From: Microcoleaceae cyanobacterium UBA11344
GTDB lineage: Bacteria > Cyanobacteriota > Cyanobacteriia > Cyanobacteriales > Microcoleaceae
Direction: 5' to 3'
NCBI GenBank assembly: GCA_003483675.1
Contig: DMYK01000178.1
Span: forward strand, 1 to 6,140
Length of the DNA stretch: 6,140 nucleotides
Positions 1 through 5,133 of this stretch are shown here, one piece after another (the stretch's first letter is position 1; each line of letters starts with the position of its first letter). The notes under the pieces were generated by a model. It saw only the letters and a program-made list of their open reading frames with translations. It was not told the origin of the DNA and searched no databases. Position numbers and translations under genes: made by a program.

Positions 1-929
1 AGGACTGGTTCGGAGAGTTTTTGTTTGAATTCTAGAACGTATCCTAAGCCATTGGGAACACTAATTTCCCAGTCATTTTTTTGGGCTTTTTCATTAGGTA
101 AAGCCATTAAAGTCCAATCGGCTGAACTTCCCGCTGGGGAGGTTTCCCATTTAGCTTCGATGGCGGCTAATTTGGTGGGCTGATAGTGATAGACTTGTTC
201 GGCGCTCAAATGTCCGATGAATATCTGCAAAGGTGCAACTGCGATCGCCGTCGCTATGGCAATCTTTAAAGACTTGGAAAAAAAGGCTTCGTTGCGTTTA
301 TTCAGAATGTACCAAGCGCTAATTCCGCCAATGACAAATAGCGAGGTTTCCCATGTTGCAAAAAACATATGGAGAATGCTCTTTAATGCAAACGGGTTCA
401 TAATTGCTTGAAAGTAGTCGCTGACAATAAACTTGCCATTGACCATTTCTCCGCCGGCGGGAGTTTGCAGCCAAGAGTTGGCGACTAGAATCCAGACTGT
501 TGATAGGTTTGCGCCGAAGGCTACCATGATTGTAGCGAAATAATGGACGATCGGGTGAACGCGCTCCCAACCAAACAACATAATTCCTAAAAAGCCTGCT
601 TCTAGCATAAATGCCATTGAAGCTTCAAAGCCTAAAATGCTGCCAAAAAAGTCACCAACTGCTTCCGAAAATGGTGCCCAGTTTGTGCCGAATTGAAATT
701 CCATTGGAATGCCGGAAGCTACCCCAATGCCGAAGTTTAGGACATAGAGTTTAGACCAAAAACGAGCATGATGGTAATAGTCAGGATTGCGAGTTTTTAG
801 CCACATTCCTTCAACAATTACCAGATAAATTCCCATTCCAGTAGTCAAAACTGGCCACAGCATATGGAATATGGCGGTTAGCGCAAATTGCATCCGCGAT
901 AGGGCGACGGTGTTAGATAAGATATCCAT
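1..929 (-). CDS. cydA: Cytochrome bd quinol oxidase subunit I, C-terminus outside window
   Basis: Membrane subunit of the copper-free bd terminal oxidase, which oxidises quinol and reduces O2 to water. The visible 309 residues align by eye with E. coli CydA. His22 in TAIFHMLWPVLTTGM matches the b595 ligand His19; Glu102 and Glu110 match the Glu99/Glu107 proton-path residues; MEFQFGTNW is at 76-84; His187 in ILHMFF matches the b558 ligand His186; the Q-loop TKLAAIEAKWE (252-262) keeps the quinol-site Lys and Glu. The frame runs off the left edge at residue 309 of roughly 450-520 usual for the family, so the third heme ligand (Met) and the GRQPW region are not visible. ATG at 927-929 is chosen because MDILSNTVALSRMQFALT matches the family start and AAAGGA (938-943) lies 8 nt upstream. 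cydB is expected further left. The identification is firm. Confidence 0.96.
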   Translation of the reverse strand, partial: MDILSNTVALSRMQFALTAIFHMLWPVLTTGMGIYLVIVEGMWLKTRNPDYYHHARFWSKLYVLNFGIGVASGIPMEFQFGTNWAPFSEAVGDFFGSILGFEASMAFMLEAGFLGIMLFGWERVHPIVHYFATIMVAFGANLSTVWILVANSWLQTPAGGEMVNGKFIVSDYFQAIMNPFALKSILHMFFATWETSLFVIGGISAWYILNKRNEAFFSKSLKIAIATAIAVAPLQIFIGHLSAEQVYHYQPTKLAAIEAKWETSPAGSSADWTLMALPNEKAQKNDWEISVPNGLGYVLEFKQKLSEPV

Positions 930-970
930 GTTTTGTATCCTTTGGTCAGTTCAAGAGAGATTCGTTGGCA

Positions 971-1021
971 CAATTCCTAGAATTGACATTGACTCTAATA
1001 TAATCTAAAATTTAGTGACAA
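971..1021 (-). promoter_or_regulatory. Candidate cydA promoter with palindromic operator
   Basis: A TATATT -10-like hexamer (997-1002) lies in an AT-rich stretch 67 nt before the cydA start. TTGTCA (1016-1021) is a possible -35, but the 13-nt spacing is short, so the -35 assignment is weak. Just downstream, 971-985 is a perfect interrupted palindrome, CAATTC-CTA-GAATTG, next to a tandem ATTGAC-ATTGAC (982-993). A palindrome at the expected transcription start would suit a repressor site, but no known regulator is recognised. This is inference from position and symmetry. Confidence 0.35.
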
Positions 1022-1062
1022 TTTGTAGCTCAAGCAACTTTTAATGTTTTATACAGATTTGA

Positions 1063-1117
1063 TCGGAATGATTTAACCGCAGAGAGCGCAGAGAACGCAG
1101 AGAAAGAGAAGAGAGTA
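1063..1117 (+). repeat. CAGAG nonamer tandem element, copy A
   Basis: The element starts with TCGGAATGATTTAACC (1063-1078), then has three 9-bp units CGCAGAGAG, CGCAGAGAA, CGCAGAGAA (1078-1104) and a purine tail ending at about 1117. An inverted, diverged copy occupies 3119-3187. Elements of this kind are scattered between genes in filamentous cyanobacteria. It is not coding. Confidence 0.6.
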
Positions 1118-1160
1118 TATGATATTGCCTAACTTTGGGTGGGCGCTGGTTTAGGAGTTT

Positions 1161-1201
1161 GTGGGTTTTAGGCTATTATTTTCGGTGAACCCGCCCCTAC
1201 A
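1161..1201 (+). repeat. Interspersed repeat ending AACCCGCCCCTACA, copy 1
   Basis: The right end AACCCGCCCCTACA (1188-1201) recurs exactly at 3348-3361. The left end GTGGGTT (1161-1167) can pair with AACCCGC (1188-1194), with one G-U pair, giving a hairpin with a 20-nt loop. I recognise GTAGGGGCGGGTT-type ends as a common cyanobacterial intergenic repeat, from memory only. Confidence 0.5.
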
Positions 1202-1211
1202 AGATTGATCG

Positions 1212-1300
1212 GGACTTACGCATTGCAAGGTAATTCTGTCATTCTGAGGGTCGCGAAGAATCTCAAACCCTCGCAAAACCGCCCTTGAGTGCGTAAGTCC
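1212..1300. mobile_element. MITE-like element with 11-bp terminal inverted repeats
   Basis: Perfect 11-bp inverted ends, GGACTTACGCA (1212-1222) and TGCGTAAGTCC (1290-1300), bound an 89-bp non-coding segment. Inside, GAGGGT (1246-1251) pairs with ACCCTC (1267-1272), and the core TTCTGAGGGTCGCGAAGAAT resembles a widespread bacterial repeat. There is no ORF, so any movement would need a transposase supplied from elsewhere. The bases flanking the ends show no clear target duplication. GGACTTACGCA-type ends are frequent in cyanobacterial genomes, as I recall. Confidence 0.65.
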
Positions 1301-1328
1301 TATTTATGTTTATTGACTGGAGATGATC

Positions 1329-1802
1329 TTACCGAACTGTGACTGTATAAGTCAGTTTAAAGGGTTTAAAATTAGTTGCTACTTTTGCCTCGCCACTGAG
1401 TTCTAATTCATAAATTCCAGCCTTGGGAAATACAATATCAGCTCCGGGAATGCCTTTGTAGCGCTCGGCAGATACTGCTTTTAAAGGTGGTTCAATCAGC
1501 GCTGTATCCCCCTCTTTATAACCTTTGGGATAGACCTCTAACTTGCAATTACACTGCTCTAATGGGATAATTTGACCGCCCCTGCGAGTCAGTGCAAACC
1601 AGACTCTCGCAGTCTCTCCGGCGCGGGGATTGTGATTGGGTTCTAGGTGAAAGGTAGCGGCGACATCTCCCGCTACTTCGACTTCGTGGGCTAAAACTGA
1701 AGTTGAGTTGAACGACGGTATGGGAAATATTCCTGCTTCTATTAGCAATCCTAATAAAACTAACAATCCTAAACTTTTACTTTTGTTTGACAGGGGAAAC
1801 AT
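1329..1802 (-). CDS. Exported CxC protein, unknown function, possible YtkA/FixH-like fold
   Basis: This 157-residue protein has a signal peptide: a basic N-terminus (Lys7, Lys9), a hydrophobic stretch LGLLVLLGLLIEAGIFPI (11-28) and a likely signal-peptidase site after SVLA (35-38), leaving about 119 residues outside the plasma membrane. The mature part is rich in beta strand; KAGIYELELSGEA (127-139) recalls Ig-like YtkA or FixH domains, but no family is assigned with confidence. Cys84 and Cys86 form a CxC motif in EQCNCKLEV, and His39, His52 and His57 are near the mature N-terminus, so metal or thiol chemistry is possible. The start codon lies inside the end of the upstream membrane-fusion gene (26-bp overlap), only a weak GGA precedes it, and translational coupling is likely. 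That coupling suggests the two products act together. Confidence 0.85.
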   Translation of the reverse strand: MFPLSNKSKSLGLLVLLGLLIEAGIFPIPSFNSTSVLAHEVEVAGDVAATFHLEPNHNPRAGETARVWFALTRRGGQIIPLEQCNCKLEVYPKGYKEGDTALIEPPLKAVSAERYKGIPGADIVFPKAGIYELELSGEAKVATNFKPFKLTYTVTVR

Positions 1803-2982
1803 AGAAATTATCCAGTGATAAAAGTGACCAAAATAAGCGCGATCGCAGAAACATAACTAACAGCGTAACCACCGCTAACAGGGCTGTCAGCAGTTGATTG
1901 TGCAATTTCCATTCAAAACCGCCGAGATAGCGAGAACCGATGAGTGCAGTGTGCAGGTTGCACAGCAAAAAAGCGGGAACACTTAACAGGTGAATTTGCC
2001 GCCACCGCTTCCCTAAATATTCTTGAATGCGATCGCAACTTGTAACCGCCGCCGGTATCATCAACAGTAGCGCCACTATCCCAGCTATCATCCCTAATTG
2101 ATGCTGCGGCAACATAAAAGATAGCGCGTCAAAATTCCATTGCAGTGTATGATCTAGCATATGAAATGTGTGTGCAAGGGCGATCGCAAACCCTCCGACA
2201 CCCAAAGCCCGACGGTAGCGCAACAGTTGCGGTAAAAACTGACTAATTGGACGCGCAATCAGTGCTAGCATCAAGCATAGTAGGGATGCGTGGCCGGTCA
2301 AATCAACCATTTCATCGGTTCGCAGTAGAGTAATCATGCCGATCGCAATTGTCACCCAACCACCCGCGCGAAAAAGTTGACTACGTTTGTCAGCGCTTAA
2401 TCTACCAGCAAAAAACCCCACTCCCAGCATAGTTGGTAGTGTACCCATTCCAAATGCAAACATCGTTGCCGCACCCAAAATTGGGTTTCCGGTTTCCGCT
2501 GCTTTAATTTGCGCTACATACAGGAAACCGCAGGGAATTAAACCCCAAAGCAAACCCAAAGCTACTGGTATCCACCAACTTTTTTTAGTTGAAATCTTAG
2601 TCATTGCATTGCCGATGCGATCGTGCGAAACTGGATGCAGCAATGGCAAACGCGGCAACAAATCTGGTTGAATTTGTATTAATCCAAACCAAACCAGCAT
2701 CGTACCAGTCAGAATTGCGATCGCCCGTCGCCATCCGCTACCAGTACCAGCCATTTGTCCGCCAGCAATTAATACCGAACCCACTCCGCCAATTGCAGCA
2801 CCAACTAAGGCATAAGCAACAATTCTTCCCAAGTTTAATAGCAAATGAAAGCGGAAAGAAGCTAATTTATCTTTACCCGCAGCCGACAGGGAAAACGCCA
2901 CTGTCAGCGGGCCGCACATTCCCGCGCAGTGTCCGAAACTGCCGAGAAATCCTAAAGTGCTGATTAGTAGTAATTCTAGCAT
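1777..2982 (-). CDS. Membrane fusion: DsbD_2/SafE-like domain plus MsrQ/YedZ-like heme b domain
   Basis: This 401-residue polytopic membrane protein has two parts. Residues 1-220 look like the DsbD_2 (often annotated sulfite exporter TauE/SafE) domain: GHCAGMCGP (17-25) at the end of the first membrane segment and WGLIPCGFLY (146-155) in a later one place Cys19, Cys23 and Cys151 in or near the membrane, as in CcdA/DsbD-type thiol carriers. Residues 235-385 resemble ferric-reductase-like MsrQ/YedZ: RRALGVGGFAIALAHTFHMLDH (258 onward), a TS..LGKRWRQIH block (314-331) close to MsrQ, and His331 and His344 spaced 13 apart like the MsrQ heme ligands; His271 or His274 could supply the opposite ligand. 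Only about five membrane segments are visible here, against six usual. The ATG at 2980-2982 is the only in-frame start before an upstream stop at 2989, and no good Shine-Dalgarno is seen. The next gene overlaps it by 26 bp. Substrate unknown; copper handling or transmembrane thiol redox are candidates. Confidence 0.88.
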   Translation of the reverse strand: MLELLLISTLGFLGSFGHCAGMCGPLTVAFSLSAAGKDKLASFRFHLLLNLGRIVAYALVGAAIGGVGSVLIAGGQMAGTGSGWRRAIAILTGTMLVWFGLIQIQPDLLPRLPLLHPVSHDRIGNAMTKISTKKSWWIPVALGLLWGLIPCGFLYVAQIKAAETGNPILGAATMFAFGMGTLPTMLGVGFFAGRLSADKRSQLFRAGGWVTIAIGMITLLRTDEMVDLTGHASLLCLMLALIARPISQFLPQLLRYRRALGVGGFAIALAHTFHMLDHTLQWNFDALSFMLPQHQLGMIAGIVALLLMIPAAVTSCDRIQEYLGKRWRQIHLLSVPAFLLCNLHTALIGSRYLGGFEWKLHNQLLTALLAVVTLLVMFLRSRLFWSLLSLDNFYVSPVKQK

Positions 2983-2988
2983 TTTGAG

Positions 2989-3016
2989 TTAGTAGTCAGC
3001 AGTCATTAGTCCTTAG
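2989..3016 (+). repeat. Heptanucleotide tandem repeat (STRR type), four units
   Basis: Four consecutive 7-mers, TTAGTAG, TCAGCAG, TCATTAG and TCCTTAG, lie right before the start of the membrane-fusion gene, then a T-run. This is the short tandemly repeated repetitive (STRR) pattern known from filamentous cyanobacteria. Its closeness to the start codon leaves little room for a usual ribosome-binding site. Confidence 0.6.
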
Positions 3017-3118
3017 TTTTTTTTACTGCCGATCGGTGATCGATGATTGCTGAATATAATGACTGTCGGCTATCCTTTTTGTCAAAAGACAGCCTGTCAT
3101 ATCAAATCCGTTGACATC

Positions 3119-3187
3119 GGAATTATTCATCTCTCTCTTCTGGAGACTCTGTGGACTCTGTGGCCTAGAAAGGTTTAATCATTCCGA
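3119..3187 (-). repeat. CAGAG nonamer tandem element, copy B (inverted)
   Basis: Read on the minus strand it begins TCGGAATGATTAAACC (3172-3187), one mismatch from copy A at 1063-1078. An insert of about 8 nt follows, then two identical 9-mers CACAGAGTC (GACTCTGTG on plus, 3145-3162) and a purine-rich tail, as in copy A. The shared head plus the same 9-bp periodicity identify it as the same family in opposite orientation. Confidence 0.55.
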
Positions 3188-3255
3188 AAAAACCCTAGAC
3201 GGTATCACAATCAACAATCAACAACGTTGCTCTGAGCGAAGCCGAAGGATCAACC

Positions 3256-3295
3256 ATTCCGGTGTTACCGGAATTGAGATCAAACTTATCTCAAT
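3256..3295. repeat. Two back-to-back hairpins
   Basis: ATTCCGGT-GTT-ACCGGAAT (3256-3274) is a perfect 8-bp stem with a 3-nt loop. ATTGAGAT (3273-3280) pairs perfectly with ATCTCAAT (3288-3295) around a 7-nt loop, the stems sharing two bases. No T-run follows either on the minus strand in the manner of an intrinsic terminator. Upstream, TCCG-TTGACAT-CGGAATT (3107-3123) looks like a decayed relative of the first hairpin, so this is likely an interspersed repeat rather than a single-copy regulator. Confidence 0.5.
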
Positions 3296-3302
3296 CAGAG
3301 GC

Positions 3303-3361
3303 GCGGGTTTATTTATCCCCTGAATTAGTTACAAATATTTCTCGTGAAACCCGCCCCTACA
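3303..3361 (+). repeat. Interspersed inverted-repeat element ending AACCCGCCCCTACA, copy 2
   Basis: GCGGGTTT (3303-3310) and AAACCCGC (3347-3354) are perfect 8-bp inverted ends around 36 bp. The right flank AACCCGCCCCTACA (3348-3361) matches 1188-1201 exactly and in the same orientation. It ends 16 bp after the LOG stop codon, so it would lie in that gene's 3' transcript region. Confidence 0.5.
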
Positions 3362-3377
3362 GACAACTGACTAATAA

Positions 3378-4445
3378 CTACTTTTGTTCTGGATGCACCG
3401 CCGCCGGCGATGCCGCTCCCATTTGATTGACAGTAGCAATTAGCTGATAAAGCCGCCCCAAATCTCGCTGGTTGAAATGCAAAATCAGGCGTGACAAATC
3501 GAAAGTTTTATCTCCCACTTCTGCGGGTAAAGCTTGAGTTTTTTCAATTTTTCCCTTGACTAAAATATCGCTGAAATCAGCATTTAGCCGATCGACATTA
3601 GCATCAGAAAGTTCAGACTTCAAGCGAATTACCAGTTTTTCATCCACATAGCGACAGGAGTGATAAACTAGATAAAAACTCGCGATCGCCTCGCAGGCCT
3701 CCTCCACACTGTCAGTAATCGTATATAGACTGCGATCGTCAGCAGAAATCAAACCCCTACCCCGCAATTGTTTTTGCACAAAAGCATTCCAATCGTGCCA
3801 ATAATCTCCCCCTGGTTGATCGATTAACACCAGAGGAGCGGGCCCAAACTTGCCCGTTTGAGTCAAAGTCAGACACTCAAAAGCCTCGTCCAAAGTGCCA
3901 AAACCGCCGGGAAACAGAGCCAAAGCATCGCTTTCCCGCAGAAAAAATAACTTGCGAGTGAAAAAATATTTAAAATTGAGCAACTTGCGATCGCCCGCAA
4001 TGAAAGGATTAGAATTTTGCTCGAAAGGCAATTGAATATTCAGTCCAAAAGAATGTTCAGCAGTCGCGCCCTCATTCCCCGCTTGCATGATCCCGCCGCC
4101 GCCACCAGTAATCACCATAAACCCCTGCTGGGTAATGGCTCTAGCCAAATCTTTGGCCATCTGATATTCTGGCGATTCCGGGGACACCCTCGCCGAACCA
4201 AAAATCACAATTTTACGAAGGTGACGGTAAGGATAAAACATCTTGAAAGCATTTTCCATATCTCGCAGAGATGCCGAGATAATTTTCCAGTCTAGGCGAT
4301 CGATCTCCTCTCCGGCTATCCGCATGATCGTCGAGAGCGATCGTCCGATCCATTCTTCGTGCTTCAACATTGGCAAGTCATTAATCAAATCTATCACCTC
4401 AGCGTGGAGGGATTCAAAAGCTTGACCAGACGGAGAAGGAATCAT
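3378..4445 (-). CDS. LOG-family Rossmann-fold protein (nucleotide 5'-monophosphate phosphoribohydrolase-like)
   Basis: LOG-family enzymes hydrolyse the N-glycosidic bond of nucleoside monophosphates, releasing the base and ribose 5-phosphate; the founding members activate cytokinins. The 355-residue product has FGSAR (82-86), a GGGGG phosphate loop (114-118) within VITGGGGGIMQAGNEGA, FTRK with the family Arg-Lys pair (164-165), and the signature PGGFGTLDE (179-187). The core covers about 78-255. The N-terminal 75 residues and a C-terminal extension of about 95 residues make it much longer than the usual 180-230 residues, and the extension is not recognised. ATG 4443-4445 is preceded by a weak GGAA. 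The stop is TAG at 3378-3380. It follows trxA on the same strand after 192 bp with an apparent terminator between, so separate transcription is likely. Substrate is unproven; older annotations would say lysine decarboxylase, which is misleading. Confidence 0.93.
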   Translation of the reverse strand: MIPSPSGQAFESLHAEVIDLINDLPMLKHEEWIGRSLSTIMRIAGEEIDRLDWKIISASLRDMENAFKMFYPYRHLRKIVIFGSARVSPESPEYQMAKDLARAITQQGFMVITGGGGGIMQAGNEGATAEHSFGLNIQLPFEQNSNPFIAGDRKLLNFKYFFTRKLFFLRESDALALFPGGFGTLDEAFECLTLTQTGKFGPAPLVLIDQPGGDYWHDWNAFVQKQLRGRGLISADDRSLYTITDSVEEACEAIASFYLVYHSCRYVDEKLVIRLKSELSDANVDRLNADFSDILVKGKIEKTQALPAEVGDKTFDLSRLILHFNQRDLGRLYQLIATVNQMGAASPAAVHPEQK

Positions 4446-4506
4446 GAATTTTTCCGCAACGGTAACAATTTGTAGCTAGAAAAAATTAAGGGGCAAGGCA
4501 AAATTA

Positions 4507-4593
4507 TCAGCCCTTAGCTACCAGCAAATTGCCCAGCTGGCGACTAACGACTTTTTCAGTAGCCTTACCCCCGTCTGCTAAGCGAGTTAGCAT
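4507..4593 (-). CDS. Possible 28-residue small ORF downstream of trxA
   Basis: ATG at 4591-4593 opens a frame ending TGA at 4507-4509. The product begins MLTRLADGGKATEKVVSR and continues QLGNLLVAKG, a charged, amphipathic, protein-like sequence without low complexity. The frame stays open upstream through a GTG at 4618-4620 (adding VRCFFGAAR) and into the end of trxA in another frame, so it could also be the tail of a decayed gene. AGG directly abuts the ATG, too close for a normal Shine-Dalgarno, and the candidate trxA terminator T-run lies just upstream. I do not recognise a family. It is recorded because its composition is more protein-like than a random 28-codon frame. Confidence 0.3.
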   Translation of the reverse strand: MLTRLADGGKATEKVVSRQLGNLLVAKG

Positions 4594-4605
4594 CCTCGCA
4601 GCCCC

Positions 4606-4635
4606 AAAAAAACAGCGCACAACTGCGAGCAGTTG
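4606..4635 (-). terminator. Candidate intrinsic terminator of trxA
   Basis: On the minus strand, 2 nt after the trxA stop codon, CAACTG-CGAG-CAGTTG (plus orientation, 4620-4635, extendable by a C-G pair) forms a stable hairpin, and a run of seven T follows at 4612-4606. The 7-nt gap between stem and T-run is longer than ideal; an alternative overlapping stem, CGCA-GTTG-TGCG, ends nearer to the T-run. Confidence 0.5.
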
Positions 4636-4637
4636 CG

Positions 4638-4961
4638 TTAAATGTACTTTTCCAAAGTGTTGGAAAGAGTAGTTTTCGGAACCGCCCCAACCACCATATC
4701 CACCTGTTTGCCACCCTTAAATATCATCAGCGTCGGAATGCTGCGGATACCGTATTGACTAGCCACATTAGGATTCTCGTCGGTATTAACTTTTACTACC
4801 TTCACCTGCCCTTCATATTGCACGGCAATTTCCTCTACCACAGGTGCCACCATCCGGCAGGGCCCGCACCAGGGAGCCCAAAAATCCACTAGAACTGGAA
4901 CTTCGCTATCGAGCACTTCCTGCTTAAAGGTAGAGTCGGTTACTTGCGCGGCTGCTGACAT
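4638..4961 (-). CDS. trxA: Thioredoxin, m-type-like
   Basis: Small cytoplasmic disulfide reductase that passes electrons from a thioredoxin reductase to target proteins. The 107-residue length is standard. The active site WCGPC is at 31-35 in [14 protein letters not shown], the buried Asp26 precedes it (VDFWA), Lys57 is present, and the cis-proline loop SIPT puts Pro76 opposite the active site. The sequence reads like the essential housekeeping type of cyanobacteria. ATG 4959-4961 is supported by AAGGA (4971-4975) nine nt upstream. It lies downstream of guaB3 and the Yfr1 RNA on the same strand, but the Yfr1 terminator and more than 300 bp of spacer argue for its own promoter. Nothing is missing or unusual in the protein. 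Confidence 0.97.
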   Translation of the reverse strand: MSAAAQVTDSTFKQEVLDSEVPVLVDFWAPWCGPCRMVAPVVEEIAVQYEGQVKVVKVNTDENPNVASQYGIRSIPTLMIFKGGKQVDMVVGAVPKTTLSNTLEKYI

Positions 4962-4979
4962 CCCTAGCCATCCTTGTAA

Positions 4980-5032
4980 ATACTATTTCTCAAACCACAA
5001 GTTTAGCAAAAAGTGTGATCACTCGTGCTAAA
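4980..5032 (-). promoter_or_regulatory. Candidate trxA promoter overlapping nested palindromes
   Basis: TTGCTA (5004-5009) and TAGTAT (4980-4985) are separated by 18 nt and would start transcription about 10 nt before the AAGGA ribosome-binding site. Both hexamers match consensus at only four of six positions. The -35 falls in an inverted repeat, TTTAGCA (5002-5008) / TGCTAAA (5026-5032), with a second palindrome GTGATCAC (5015-5022) inside it. This could be an operator; no regulator is recognised. Confidence 0.35.
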
Positions 5033-5040
5033 TATTTTAG

Positions 5041-5075
5041 AAGGAAGAGGGAAGAAGGAATAGGGAAGAAGGAAG
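5041..5075 (+). repeat. Purine heptamer tandem array, five units
   Basis: Five exact-length 7-mers follow each other: AAGGAAG, AGGGAAG, AAGGAAT, AGGGAAG, AAGGAAG. The 13-mer AGGGAAGAAGGAA recurs with a 14-bp period. It is an STRR-type cyanobacterial repeat. It makes a spurious lysine/glutamate-rich reading frame on the plus strand. Confidence 0.6.
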
Positions 5076-5133
5076 GCACTCTGAGAGTGATTTTGACACG
5101 GATACACCGATTAATGATTGAGCGTGAATCAAA

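Larger units (their letters stand above)
930..1328. other. Gene-free spacer between cydA and the exported-protein gene
   Basis: No convincing protein gene is seen on either strand. Moving away from cydA it holds the cydA leader and candidate promoter (930-1021), a CAGAG tandem-repeat element (1063-1117), a GTGAACCCGCCCCTAC repeat (1161-1201) and an 89-bp inverted-repeat element (1212-1300). Only about 28 bp separate the last element from the stop codon of the upstream gene. No ordinary hairpin-plus-T-run terminator follows that stop codon. Confidence 0.6.
2983..3377. other. Repeat-filled spacer between the LOG gene and the membrane-fusion gene
   Basis: No credible gene is seen. It holds heptamer repeats (2989-3016; ATCAACA twice at 3210-3223), the palindrome CGATCGGTGATCG (3030-3042), a small palindrome TTTTG-T-CAAAA (3077-3087), an inverted copy of the CAGAG element (3119-3187), a CTGAGCGAAGCCGAAGGATC block (3231-3250), two adjacent hairpins (3256-3295) and an AAACCCGCCCCTACA repeat (3303-3361). 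A minus-strand TATATT (3053-3058) with TTGACA (3080-3085) could be a promoter for the fusion gene, but the 21-nt spacing is too long to rely on. Confidence 0.55.

Noticed and set aside
319..570. Minus-strand open frame inside cydA
   Set aside because: It is an out-of-frame shadow of cydA, whose own frame has strong family motifs throughout.
2387..2963. Plus-strand open frames opposite the membrane-fusion gene
   Set aside because: They are antisense shadows of a well-supported gene, with no recognisable motifs.
3053..3085. TTGACA/TATATT promoter for the membrane-fusion gene
   Set aside because: The 21-nt spacing is outside the normal range; it is mentioned only as a weak possibility in the spacer entry.
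3227..3254. CTGAGCGAAGCCGAAGGATC as a regulatory site
   Set aside because: It resembles a widespread interspersed bacterial repeat and its partial relative at 1238-1262, so a specific role is unlikely.
3111..3323. Plus-strand 70-codon open frame in the spacer
   Set aside because: It consists of the CAGAG element, heptamer repeats and hairpins, and has no ribosome-binding site or protein-like features.
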